DNA from: Flavobacterium aquidurense
GTDB taxonomy: Bacteria > Bacteroidota > Bacteroidia > Flavobacteriales > Flavobacteriaceae
Reading direction: 5' to 3'
Assembly: GCA_900107365.1 (NCBI GenBank)
Contig: FNPS01000001.1
Span: forward strand, 930,001-994,000
Length of the DNA: 64,000 bases
Shown: positions 35,417 through 44,469 of the stretch, piece by piece
Layout: each line of letters starts with the position of its first letter
Numbering within the stretch: the first letter of the stretch is position 1
The notes under the pieces: generated by a model
Database searches by the model: none
What the model was told of the DNA's origin: nothing
What the model saw: only the letters and a program-made list of their open reading frames with translations
Program-made: the position numbers and the translations under genes

Positions 35417-35865
35417 CTTTTAAAAGGTTTTAAAGCTATTTTAAACTTTTAATAAGACGATTAGATGTTGATAATGTTACAGTTAATTATTCACATTGAA
35501 TTTTTGAATGCATTCAAATTCCCATTTTATAAGAATTCGACCGTTTACAAATTATACAATTCCATTATTTACGCGGCTACGATCTCATTTAAATTTTGCG
35601 AAAAATGCTTCTTGCTATATATCGCAAAAAGGAATATAAATTAGCGAAATGTAGTGATTAGAAAAATATGTTTTTTATTTAATTGATTGATAATAAGTTA
35701 TTTGTAATTTAGGTGTAAAGATTGTAATAGGTTTTTCTAAATTGAAAAATAAGGTAAACAATGTCGTTTTATTCAAAAAAAGGCAGTTGTCAGAACAATA
35801 ATTAAAACTTGAAATTATAAAATCGTCATTGACAATACGTTATTAATCATTAAATATTTATTCTT
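35417..35865. other. Gene-free divergent region of 449 bp
   Basis: It lies between the DUF6326 gene and the first alpha/beta hydrolase, which point away from each other, so both promoters should be here, but I see no clean TTG/TAnnTTTG pair. A CTATATATCGCAAAAAGG string near 35615 is similar to one near 12255 and may be a scrap of an intergenic repeat. Confidence 0.45.
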
Positions 35866-36636
35866 ATGACCAAATCAAAATCCATAATTCTCATACATGG
35901 AAACTTTGTAAATGACCTTAGCTGGGCAAAATGGAAAAGCCATTACGAACAAAAAGGATATACAGTTTATACTCCGGCCAATCCCGGACATGACGGAAAT
36001 CCTTCCGATTTAAGAAAACAGGTACATCCTGCACTTGTTAAAACAGGTTTTATAGATATCGTTAACAACATTTCGAAGCTCATCGACAGTCTGCCTGAAA
36101 AACCATTAGTTATAGGGCATTCTATGGCCGGAATGGCAGTGATGAAATTGTTAGAATTAAATAAAGTAGCAGCGGCTGTAAGTATTGATGGTGCACCACC
36201 AAAGAATGTATTTCCTCCAGTACAAACCTTAAAATCAGTGATACCGGCATTTGGTTTTTTTTCCGGTAAAAAATATTTTATGGGGAGCCGTGAGTGGTAT
36301 GACAAATGCTTTTTTAATACACTTCCTGAAAGTGAAAGAGCAAATGCTTTTGAAACTTATGCCGTGCCGGAAAGTTTCAAAGTAAGCCGCGAATTGGTCC
36401 TAAACTCTTTTTCTAACATTGATTTTGGAGTATCACACGAGCCGATTTTATTTATTGGCGGAGGCAGCGACAATATTTTTCCACAATCACTTACAACAAC
36501 TTTGGCAAATAAATACAAAGACAAAAAAAGTCGTGTTGATCTGAAGATTTTTGACGGTAAAAGTCACTTCATCTGCGGCGAAAAAGGATGGGAAATAGTA
36601 GCCGATTATATTTTGGACTGGTATGAAAAACTATAA
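35866..36636 (+). CDS. Alpha/beta hydrolase, lipase/esterase-like
   Basis: 256 residues, no signal peptide. The oxyanion strand is IILIHGNF (7-14), the nucleophile S86 in IGHSMAG (83-89), an acidic residue in the GGGSDNIFP loop, and the catalytic histidine in KSHFICGEKG near the end. The layout is a cytoplasmic alpha/beta hydrolase of esterase type. Substrate unknown. It is followed 47 bp later by a second alpha/beta hydrolase of a different subfamily, and the pair is probably one operon ended by the terminator at 37542. Confidence 0.88.
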   Translation: MTKSKSIILIHGNFVNDLSWAKWKSHYEQKGYTVYTPANPGHDGNPSDLRKQVHPALVKTGFIDIVNNISKLIDSLPEKPLVIGHSMAGMAVMKLLELNKVAAAVSIDGAPPKNVFPPVQTLKSVIPAFGFFSGKKYFMGSREWYDKCFFNTLPESERANAFETYAVPESFKVSRELVLNSFSNIDFGVSHEPILFIGGGSDNIFPQSLTTTLANKYKDKKSRVDLKIFDGKSHFICGEKGWEIVADYILDWYEKL

Positions 36637-36683
36637 AAGTGAATTTAATTTAAAATGATTAATAACCATTAAAAAGAAGTAAA

Positions 36684-37502
36684 ATGAGTACGATTACGGT
36701 TAAAGACGGAACAGAAATTTATTATAAAGATTGGGGAACAGGACAGCCTGTTTTCTTTCATCACGGCTGGCCATTATCAGCAGATGACTGGGATGCGCAA
36801 ATGTTGTATTTCCTTGACCAGGGATTCAGAGTAATTGCACATGACAGACGCGGTCACGGAAGATCTACACAAACCTACAAAGGAAATGAAATGGATACTT
36901 ATGCAGCTGATGTAGCAGAACTTACAGCATTTTTAGATTTGAAAGATGCCATACATATCGGACATTCAACAGGAGGAGGAGAAGCCATAAGATATGCCGC
37001 AAAATACGGAAGCAGAGTAGCTAAAGTAATACTTATAAGTGCAGTGACGCCTTATATGGTTTTGAACGATAATAATCCAGATGGTGTTCCAATTGCTGTA
37101 TTTGATGATATTCGTTTTAATACTGCCAATAACAGACAACAGTTTTATCAGGATCTGACTTTCCCGTTTTATGGATACAATAGAGAAGGAGCTGCTGTAA
37201 AAAAAGGAATTCAGGATAATTGGTGGCGTCAGGGAATGATGGGCGGAATTAAAGCGCATTATGACTGTATAAAGGCATTTTCAGAAACAGATTTTACGGA
37301 AGACTTGAAAAGTGTAGACAAACCTGTACTTATACTACATGGAGAAGACGATCAGATTGTTCCCTATGTACCAACTGCTTTGAGAGCAGCTAAATTAGTT
37401 AAAAACGGAAAACTGATTACGTACCCAGGTTTATGCCACGGAATGCCAACGACAGATGCAGCAACTGTTAATGCAGATATCTTAGCTTTTATTAAAGCTT
37501 AA
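36684..37502 (+). CDS. Alpha/beta hydrolase, non-haem chloroperoxidase/esterase type
   Basis: 272 residues. HHGWPLSADDW forms the oxyanion region, S95 is the nucleophile in GHSTGGGE, an aspartate lies in LHGEDDQIVP, and the histidine in LCHGMP. HDRRGHGRS after strand 4 is a hallmark of the cofactor-free haloperoxidase/perhydrolase group, which in cells are mostly esterases. No signal peptide. Its size and motifs are standard. Confidence 0.9.
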   Translation: MSTITVKDGTEIYYKDWGTGQPVFFHHGWPLSADDWDAQMLYFLDQGFRVIAHDRRGHGRSTQTYKGNEMDTYAADVAELTAFLDLKDAIHIGHSTGGGEAIRYAAKYGSRVAKVILISAVTPYMVLNDNNPDGVPIAVFDDIRFNTANNRQQFYQDLTFPFYGYNREGAAVKKGIQDNWWRQGMMGGIKAHYDCIKAFSETDFTEDLKSVDKPVLILHGEDDQIVPYVPTALRAAKLVKNGKLITYPGLCHGMPTTDAATVNADILAFIKA

Positions 37503-37541
37503 GAATCAGATTTAAGTCAAAAAAAATTGTAGAAAACCAGA

Positions 37542-37579
37542 ACCGCAGTATTAAATTCAACTGAATTTGATACTGCGGT
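37542..37579. terminator. Bidirectional intrinsic terminator
   Basis: A 17-bp stem (37542-37558 with 37563-37579, one G-U pair) and a 4-base loop; outer part ACCGCAGTAT / ATACTGCGGT. T-rich on the plus side and A-rich on the other; it serves the hydrolase operon and the converging isochorismatase gene. Confidence 0.93.
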
Positions 37580-37588
37580 AATTTTTTA

Positions 37589-38131
37589 TTATTTAATAAA
37601 TTTCGTGAGAACTTCTTTAAAAAGTGGTGTTTCTGCTTTTTCAAGCCATTCAAACGCCAGCATATCGGGTGTGATTATTTCTGCTCCGTTTTTACTCATT
37701 CTTTCGAGCGCTCTTTCTTTATCGTTTGGAATTCGGGTTCCCACCGCTGAATCCAGAATAAAAACTTCGTAACCCAATTCCAGAAGATCCAGAACAGTTT
37801 GCTGTACACAAATGTGCGCCTCCGTTCCTGCCACAATAATTTGTTTTCTTTCTTTTTGAATTTTATCAAGAAGATTTCCTTCGCGAACAGCAGAAAAATA
37901 AACCTTTGTTATGATATCTTTTTCTTCAAATTTATCGCGTACTGTAGCGGGTGTCGTTCCTATTTTATGCGGACAATGTTCGGTTAAAATATGCGGAATA
38001 CCGATTGTTTGTGCCAAATCTACAACCCATATCACACTTTTCATCACTTCTTCATTTTCATAAATTTTCGGCAATAATTTTTCCTGTACGTCAATAAGAA
38101 GTAAAGTCGAATTGGATGGTAAGATTTTCAT
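37589..38131 (-). CDS. Isochorismatase-family cysteine hydrolase
   Basis: 180 residues. The Asp-Lys-Cys hydrolase fold is visible: D14 in LLLIDVQEKL, the lysine region after TEHCPHKIG, and the nucleophilic cysteine in AGTEAHICVQQT, followed by the family's FILDSAVGTRIPNDKERALERM. Members include YcaC-like hydrolases and nicotinamidases; the short length fits the former. Substrate unknown. It lies 48 bp downstream of the Na+/H+ antiporter gene on the same strand and may share its transcript. Confidence 0.9.
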   Translation of the reverse strand: MKILPSNSTLLLIDVQEKLLPKIYENEEVMKSVIWVVDLAQTIGIPHILTEHCPHKIGTTPATVRDKFEEKDIITKVYFSAVREGNLLDKIQKERKQIIVAGTEAHICVQQTVLDLLELGYEVFILDSAVGTRIPNDKERALERMSKNGAEIITPDMLAFEWLEKAETPLFKEVLTKFIK

Positions 38132-38179
38132 GTATTGAAATTTAGCGTTACGTAGGTATTCAGTTCAATTAATTAAATT

Positions 38180-39754
38180 TTAAAGAAAGCGCAATTTTTC
38201 TTCTTCAATATCCAAATAATACATTTGCCTTCTGATTATGGATTCGTCCAGGGTTCGATCTTCCTTGTTTTTATCAATCAGCCATTGCCTTTGTTCGTTT
38301 AGTAAATCAAGATAAATAACCTTAAGTTCCTCTCCAATCGATTCGTCATCTATTCCGTTGCTGTGAAGTTCCCATTTTTGAATGAGATGCTGCAAAGGTG
38401 TATTGTTTTCAACTTCACCGCTATAATGGGTTTTTAGATAATGTATTGCGTGTTCCGCTAATTCTTTTCGAACCGTATTATACGCTTCCTCATGCGGAAT
38501 AGGATCATAAATATCCGTAAGATTAATTTTTCTGATAAAGTAGGGCAGTGTCAGCCCCTGAATTACCAATGTCAGAAGAATAACAATAAAAGTAATAAAC
38601 AAAATAAGGTTTCGTTGCAGAAAACCATTTCCGTTATTCAAATAAACAGGTATTGAAAGTGCAGCGGCAAGAGAAACAACACCGCGCATTCCGGTCCAGC
38701 CCAGTATAAAAGGTGTTTTGATACCGGGATTTCTTGTGTCTGCCACAGTGATGAAGTTACGGGCAATCATTGTTACTACTACAGCACCATAAGATGAAAG
38801 TATTCGGCTCACCATTAAGACTAACGTAATGAGCACACCATAACCAATTGCTGAGGGAAGGCTTACTTCTTCAAGGCCTTTTGTAATTTGAGGAAGATCT
38901 AATCCAATTAGCATAAATACGAATCCGTTCAATATAAAACAGAGACTCTCCCAGACATTTACACCACGCAAACGAGATTTGCTGGTAAGAAAGCGATGTC
39001 TGTTGTTTGATAAAAGCAAACCTCCGCTTACTACCGCCAGAACGCCTGAGCAGTGAATTTCTTCGGCAGCGAGATAAATAATGTAAGGGGTAAGAAGCGT
39101 AAGGACAATATCTGCATTTGTATTCGTAGGCAGGTATTTATGTGCTTTCATAAAAAGCCATCCAATTAGTAATCCAATCGAGACTCCGCCAATAATCATC
39201 CAGCTAAAACTTGTAGCGGCTTTGTAAAATATAAACTGTTCTGTTGCAACCGCAATCATAGCAAATCTGAAAATGATTAACGAAGATGCGTCATTGAGTA
39301 AACTTTCGCCTTCTAAAATAGAGGAGATTGCCTTTGGTACTTTTACGAATTTTAAAATAGCCCCCGCACTGACTGCATCTGGAGGAGATACAATTCCGCC
39401 CAATACAAAACCCAATGCCAGTGAAAATCCCGGAATAAAATAATTCGCAACAAGTGCTACTGAAAGTGCCGACAAAAAAACGACAACAAAAGCAAAACTT
39501 GTAATAATCCTGCGCCAACGCCACATTTCTTTCCAGGAAACGGTCCAGGCTGCTTCATAGAGCAGAGGAGGAAGGAAAATAAAAAATATGAGTTCCGGTT
39601 CGATATTAATTACAGGTACGCCCGGAATAAAACTAATAACCAATCCTGCTAATACTAACAAAATGGGGTACGCTACCTTTATTTTATTAGCTATCATAAT
39701 CAGTAATAAGATAACTAGTAATATACCAAGATAAAAAGGAAAGTTGTCAAGCAT
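38180..39754 (-). CDS. Na+/H+ antiporter, CPA1 family
   Basis: 524 residues with about 12 helices and a C-terminal cytoplasmic tail (about 415-524) rich in charged residues. The family's ion-binding region reads LGGIVSPPDAVSAGAILK, with LEGESLLNDASSLIIFR following, both standard for NhaP/NHE-type exchangers. GWTGMRGVVSLAAALSIP stands near helix 10. It exchanges sodium or potassium for protons across the inner membrane, so it serves pH and salt balance. Confidence 0.94.
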   Translation of the reverse strand: MLDNFPFYLGILLVILLLIMIANKIKVAYPILLVLAGLVISFIPGVPVINIEPELIFFIFLPPLLYEAAWTVSWKEMWRWRRIITSFAFVVVFLSALSVALVANYFIPGFSLALGFVLGGIVSPPDAVSAGAILKFVKVPKAISSILEGESLLNDASSLIIFRFAMIAVATEQFIFYKAATSFSWMIIGGVSIGLLIGWLFMKAHKYLPTNTNADIVLTLLTPYIIYLAAEEIHCSGVLAVVSGGLLLSNNRHRFLTSKSRLRGVNVWESLCFILNGFVFMLIGLDLPQITKGLEEVSLPSAIGYGVLITLVLMVSRILSSYGAVVVTMIARNFITVADTRNPGIKTPFILGWTGMRGVVSLAAALSIPVYLNNGNGFLQRNLILFITFIVILLTLVIQGLTLPYFIRKINLTDIYDPIPHEEAYNTVRKELAEHAIHYLKTHYSGEVENNTPLQHLIQKWELHSNGIDDESIGEELKVIYLDLLNEQRQWLIDKNKEDRTLDESIIRRQMYYLDIEEEKLRFL

Positions 39755-40004
39755 TCTTTTAATTTATAAGAAGGAAATTTAATGTTGTATTCAGCCTAAT
39801 AGGTCTGTATTCTTTTGAAATATAGTATAGCAGATAGCAAACCTTGCTCAAATGGTATCTGATGTATAGGATCACGAATATTTCTTTAGCTAATTTAATT
39901 AATTTAGTTGAATATCTACCTACGAAGCTTTAGAAGGTATGATTAAATAAATTAAAAGATATACTGTTTATCAGGTCAATAAAAAAGGATAACCATTGTG
40001 AAGA

Positions 40005-41333
40005 CTAATGCATTTCATATGCGTTTTGTAAATCATTGCTCACTTTAAAAAGTTGTTTTCCGGATTTCGAAGTTTCCGGTAATTTCTTAAAATTTTCCGT
40101 AATAGGAATGTAGATATTAAATGTTACTCCCTTATTTAAATTACCGTCAGCAATTATAATTCCGTTGTGGTTTTCCACGATCTTCTTTACTATAGCCAAC
40201 CCAATTCCTGTTCCTGAATATTCGGCGGTATGATGTAATCTTTGAAATATAACGAAGATGTTTTGATTGTACTGCGCGTCGAAACCAATTCCGTTATCCT
40301 GAAAAGTAAAGTTCCAGTAATCACAAATTTGCGGACTGTCAGGCAGATTAAGGGCTCTAAATTCTTCGTTTTTAAGAATCGAAGACTGTATTGTAATTTG
40401 AAGGGGAACTTTAGGTAAAGAGAACTTTAAGGAGTTGCTGATTAAATTGTAAATAAGCTGCCTAAACTGGGAGGTCATAATATTGACAGGCGCTAAACCT
40501 TTTATATTAAAAACAGTTTCTTTTTGATGAATTCTTTCAATAAGTTCTGTTTTTACATCGTCAATAATATCCTGTAAATCACTAATTTCATATTGATGAT
40601 CGACCGCACTGACTCTTGAAAAATCCATTAAATCTTCAATAAGTTGTCTCATTCTTGTTGCTGCGACATGTATGCGATTCAAATTGTTTTTTCCGTCTTC
40701 AGTCATGTTTTTCATTTCTTTGTCCATCATAATTGAAATGAAAACCTGAATTTTTCGAAGCGGTTCCTGAAGATCATGACTTGAAATGAAATTGAATGCA
40801 AGCAGTTCTTTATTAGCATTAAGTAATTCAATAGCTCTTTTTTCTTTTTCAGCATTTTGAAATTCCAGTTCCTGGTTGGCTATTAAAAGCGCCGAAGTCT
40901 GCGTTTTTAATCTTTCGAGTAAATTTTCTTTTTCAATTAGTTCCTCAGCTTCTTTAAGCGCCCGGGTAATCTTTTGCAATAAGGATGAAAAATTATTTTT
41001 AGACACATAATCCGTTACACCTTCTTTTATAAGCCTTACAGCATTTTCCTCACCAATAGTACCGGAAACAATTATAAAAGGTATTTTAAGATCTCTTTCT
41101 TTAATTAATTTAAAGGCAGAAACAGCATCAAATGAAGGCAATGAATAGTCTGATAAAATAATATCCGGAAAAAAAGTAGCCAGTGCTTCTTCAAAACCTT
41201 TTCTTGATTCCACTATTTTGGAGCTAAATGATAATCCGGATTTTGTCAAATGCCTGACTATTAAGTCCGCATCAGCAGTATTGTCTTCTAATAGCAATAC
41301 TTTTATATCCTTTTTAATTTGATATGGAATCAT
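40005..41333 (-). CDS. Receiver-histidine kinase hybrid with receiver at the N-terminus
   Basis: 442 residues, soluble. A receiver domain (about 10-130) with phospho-acceptor D62 comes first. A short coiled coil carries one unit of the EKEKRAxELxxANKEL pattern (150-180). HisKA follows with H186 in FISSHDLQEPL, then HATPase_c ending GTGIGLAIVKKIVENHNG. There is no membrane helix or PAS domain, so its input must come by phosphotransfer to D62. It is third in an operon with a PAS kinase and an Rcp1-like receiver (28-bp gap). Confidence 0.92.
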   Translation of the reverse strand: MIPYQIKKDIKVLLLEDNTADADLIVRHLTKSGLSFSSKIVESRKGFEEALATFFPDIILSDYSLPSFDAVSAFKLIKERDLKIPFIIVSGTIGEENAVRLIKEGVTDYVSKNNFSSLLQKITRALKEAEELIEKENLLERLKTQTSALLIANQELEFQNAEKEKRAIELLNANKELLAFNFISSHDLQEPLRKIQVFISIMMDKEMKNMTEDGKNNLNRIHVAATRMRQLIEDLMDFSRVSAVDHQYEISDLQDIIDDVKTELIERIHQKETVFNIKGLAPVNIMTSQFRQLIYNLISNSLKFSLPKVPLQITIQSSILKNEEFRALNLPDSPQICDYWNFTFQDNGIGFDAQYNQNIFVIFQRLHHTAEYSGTGIGLAIVKKIVENHNGIIIADGNLNKGVTFNIYIPITENFKKLPETSKSGKQLFKVSNDLQNAYEMH

Positions 41334-41361
41334 AAGTTAAGATTAAATGATTTGCTTAAAT

Positions 41362-41802
41362 TTATACAGCAGGCTGGCTTAATATCATCCAGTACATTCC
41401 CATTTCTTTTATGGCATTAAAAAAATTATTACTGTCTACCGGTTTCACGATATAACTGTTGGCCCCCAGACTATAACATTTTGCTATATCAGGATCCTCC
41501 TGCGATGAAGTTAGTATAACTACCGGAATAGATTTTAGTTCAGCATCACTCTTAACTTTTTCAAGTACCTGCATTCCGGACATCTTTGGCATTTTTAAAT
41601 CCAGAAGAAAAAGTTTTGGATGCGACTTAGGATTTCTGTCTGAATAAATACCTCTACAGTATATAAAATCAAGTGCTTCAGCACCATCTTTAACGTGTAA
41701 AAGTTTGTTTGTAAAACCGCTTTTGTTTAAGGCGCGAATAGTTAGTACAGCATCTTCCATGCTGTCTTCGGCAAATAAAATTTCAATATCGTCGTAGTTC
41801 AT
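41362..41802 (-). CDS. Rcp1-like response regulator
   Basis: 146 residues, a single receiver domain with an insertion between strands 2 and 3 (YCRGIYSDRNPKSHP) typical of Rcp1-type partners of phytochrome-like kinases. E12-D13 form the acidic pocket with D68 as phospho-acceptor, and the lysine lies in VKPVD. It lies 11 bp after the PAS kinase gene and 28 bp before the receiver-kinase hybrid, so a phosphorelay kinase to Rcp1 to hybrid is plausible. Confidence 0.92.
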   Translation of the reverse strand: MNYDDIEILFAEDSMEDAVLTIRALNKSGFTNKLLHVKDGAEALDFIYCRGIYSDRNPKSHPKLFLLDLKMPKMSGMQVLEKVKSDAELKSIPVVILTSSQEDPDIAKCYSLGANSYIVKPVDSNNFFNAIKEMGMYWMILSQPAV

Positions 41803-41813
41803 TTTTTGTTTTT

Positions 41814-43751
41814 TTAATGTTTAATATCCGGCAGGCTAAAGAAAAACTTTGCGCCGGCATCTAATTTTGATTCTGCCCACACCGTTCCGTGGTGTCGGTT
41901 TACTATTTTTTGCACAATTGCCAGGCCAATACCTGTCCCGGAAAACTCTTCCTGCGAGTGCAATCGCTGAAAGACGCCAAATAATTTATCATAATATTCC
42001 ATGTCAAAACCTGCGCCCCAATCTTTTATACTATAGATAATTTTATCATTTTTGGAAGTTGATGTTATCTTGATTCGGGTTTCTGATTTATATTTTGAGT
42101 ATTTGATCGCATTTGAAATTAAATTGATCCATACTTGTTTGATTAGTGACGGATCCCCATTTGCGGGAGCAATAACATCAATTTCGAAAATTGGTATATT
42201 TTCGTCTTTGTCAATAGTCATATCGCTTATAACGCCATTTAGGAGAGCGGCCATATTTATATTTACCGATGCAACCTGTTTTCGTCCTAATTTACTGAAA
42301 GCTAATAAGTCGTCTATTAAAACGCCCATTTTATTGGAGTTTTTTATTATGGCACGTAGCACATTCTTTCCATCGTCGTCAATGGCATCTACATGGTCTT
42401 CAGTAAGAATTTGTGTATAACCGTTAATCGCACGAATTGGTGCCCGAAGATCATGCGAAACAGAATAAGAAAAGGCTTCCAGTTCTTCCTGGGCTTTTTT
42501 GAGTTCATCGTTCGCAAGGCTTAGTTCTTTGCTTCGTTTTTCCTGATAAGCAAGTTCACGATTGGTAACAATCAGTTCGGCGGCACGCTTTTCTTTTTCT
42601 ACTTTCCTTTTTTGCTTTAGAATATTTTCGGCAGCTAATTTTTTATTTGCAATAATTAATTCAGCGGCACGTTTTTCTTTTTCTTTACTCTGAATGGCAA
42701 GTTCTTTATTGGCGATTATTAATTCCTTTGCCCGCTGCTCTTTTTGCTCATTCTGAAATTTTAGTTCTTTATTGGCAATAACGAGTTCTGCGGCACGTTT
42801 TTCTTTTTCTTTATTCTGAAAAGCCAGTTCTTTATTGGCTATGATTAATTCTTTTGCCCGTTGTTCTTTTTGCTCATTCTGAAATTTCAGTTCTTTATTG
42901 GCAATAACTAATTCAGCAGCACGTTTTTCCTTTTCTTTATTCTGAAAAGCCAGTTCTTTATTGGCTATGATTAATTCAGATGCTCTTTTTTCTTTTTGCT
43001 CGTTCTGGAATTTTAGTTCTTTATTGGCGACAACTAATTCTGCGGCACGCTTTTCTTTTTCTTCATTTTGAAAAGCGAGTTCTTTATTAGCAATAACCAA
43101 TTCAGAGGCTCTTTTTTCTTTTTCTTGTGCCTGAACAGCCAACTGCAAAAATTGTGTTTTGGCAAGCGTAATATCTGTAGCAATTTTTAAAATTTTATAA
43201 GGATTGCCCTGAGTATCTAAAATGGGATTATAACTACCAAAAAGCCATATTAATTTGCCATTTTTAGCAACTCGTATAAATTCATCTTTTTGATAAATTC
43301 CTTTTTTTAGATTGTTCCAAAACAATTTATAAGCATTCGATTTTGAGTACGCTGAATCAACAAAAAGGCTATGGTGTTTCCCTGCTAAATCAGCTTCATT
43401 GTAGCCCATAATTTCGAGAAAATTTTTATTGGCACTCAAAATATTTCCTTCAAGATCGAATTCTATAGATGCGTTTGAAGTATTAATAGCATTGATATGA
43501 TTATGGAGTAATTGCTCTTTTGCTTTTAACTGATCTCTTAGCAGCCGAATATCTGTAATGTGTTTTGTACTATTGGGGACAGGCTTAGTATTGACAACGA
43601 TAAATTCGGCAATATTTGTTGTTTTTTGATTAGATGCAGTAGGAAGTTCTTTTTTTAAAAGGAGTAGCTGATCATTTTTCTTTTCATTAAAAGTGATCTG
43701 ATCAGTCGAAAGGAGTATTTCCTTTTTGTCATTTTTTTCTGTGTTATTCAT
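41814..43751 (-). CDS. PAS histidine kinase with a long heptad-repeat signalling helix
   Basis: 645 residues from the ATG at 43751 (MNNTEKND); the longer reading from 43805 adds an unlikely hydrophobic start. A PAS domain (about 95-195; SIEFDLEGNILSANKNFLEIMGY) is followed by a coiled coil of eight 21-residue units (209-376) and an irregular continuation. HisKA follows with H433 in SVSHDLRAPIRAINGY, then HATPase_c ending GTGIGLAIVQKIVNRHHG. It has no membrane segment. It probably senses a cytoplasmic signal and phosphorylates the Rcp1-like receiver next to it. Confidence 0.92.
   Translation of the reverse strand: MNNTEKNDKKEILLSTDQITFNEKKNDQLLLLKKELPTASNQKTTNIAEFIVVNTKPVPNSTKHITDIRLLRDQLKAKEQLLHNHINAINTSNASIEFDLEGNILSANKNFLEIMGYNEADLAGKHHSLFVDSAYSKSNAYKLFWNNLKKGIYQKDEFIRVAKNGKLIWLFGSYNPILDTQGNPYKILKIATDITLAKTQFLQLAVQAQEKEKRASELVIANKELAFQNEEKEKRAAELVVANKELKFQNEQKEKRASELIIANKELAFQNKEKEKRAAELVIANKELKFQNEQKEQRAKELIIANKELAFQNKEKEKRAAELVIANKELKFQNEQKEQRAKELIIANKELAIQSKEKEKRAAELIIANKKLAAENILKQKRKVEKEKRAAELIVTNRELAYQEKRSKELSLANDELKKAQEELEAFSYSVSHDLRAPIRAINGYTQILTEDHVDAIDDDGKNVLRAIIKNSNKMGVLIDDLLAFSKLGRKQVASVNINMAALLNGVISDMTIDKDENIPIFEIDVIAPANGDPSLIKQVWINLISNAIKYSKYKSETRIKITSTSKNDKIIYSIKDWGAGFDMEYYDKLFGVFQRLHSQEEFSGTGIGLAIVQKIVNRHHGTVWAESKLDAGAKFFFSLPDIKH
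42624..43127 (-). repeat. Eight tandem 63-bp coding repeats
   Basis: Eight units of 63 bp encode 21 residues each, of the pattern EKEKRAAELVIANKEL plus x-FQN. From unit 3 on, two versions alternate (KEKEKRAAELVIA and EQKEQRAKELIIA), making 126-bp higher-order repeats. 21 residues equal three heptads, so unit gain or loss would keep the coiled coil in register. Confidence 0.93.
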
Positions 43752-44041
43752 ATAATACGAATTTATATTTAGAAAAATAATGGCAGTAATTTGCTGGAAA
43801 AGCACCTATATTTTAGTAATTATGAGAACGGAAACCTTAAAGTCTATAATAAGAAATTACGATTTTTAACGAATATAGTTAAAATAACTGGTTAAATGCC
43901 CATTTATCTTTAGTATTATTGAAATAGGTAAACTTCAAATTATTATTTTTTACCCATTTTTAACGGTTGTATTACTAAAATGGTGTACCGTTTCATTTAA
44001 AATACTACCTTTCCCAACACTATAATTAACGTTAAGAATTT

Positions 44042-44467
44042 ATGAATAAAGGCGGACCAATAGTCATTATAGAAGATGACCAGGATGATCAGGAAATTCT
44101 GGCGTTGGTGTTTAAAGAACTTGATTATAAAAATGAAATCATTTTTTTTAGTGATGGTGAATCGGCACTTAATTATCTGACGGCAACAGCGATCGAGCCC
44201 TTTATTATTTTCTCAGATATAAATATGCCAAAATTAAATGGAATAGAACTCCGTGCTAAAATTCATGAAAATGAAGATCTTAGAATGAAGTCCATTCCTT
44301 ATTTATTTTTCACTACAGGCGCAGAACAGCAACATGTGGTGGAAGCCTATTCAAAATCAGTACAGGGATTTTTTATAAAGCCGCATGATTTTATAGAAAT
44401 GAAAGAAATGATGAAAAGTATAGTGGAATACTGGCAGAAATGCGTTTCGCCCAATTATGTAAGATAG
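44042..44467 (+). CDS. Response regulator receiver, stand-alone
   Basis: 141 residues with one receiver domain: E11-D12-D13 acidic pocket, D59 phospho-acceptor in SDINMP, and lysine in FIKPHDF. No output domain. It is transcribed away from the three-gene kinase operon, 290 bp from the kinase start, and may be another partner of those kinases. It ends 2 bp from the converging FAD-monooxygenase gene, so no terminator separates them. Confidence 0.9.
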   Translation: MNKGGPIVIIEDDQDDQEILALVFKELDYKNEIIFFSDGESALNYLTATAIEPFIIFSDINMPKLNGIELRAKIHENEDLRMKSIPYLFFTTGAEQQHVVEAYSKSVQGFFIKPHDFIEMKEMMKSIVEYWQKCVSPNYVR

Positions 44468-44469
44468 AA

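Noticed and set aside
35608..35630. Match of TATATATCGCAA near 12255 and 35615 as a mobile element
   Set aside because: Only about a dozen bases match; too short to call more than a possible repeat scrap.
42624..43127. Regular 63-bp tandem repeat that could be taken for a CRISPR or satellite array
   Set aside because: It is entirely within an open frame encoding a heptad coiled coil; there are no spacers.
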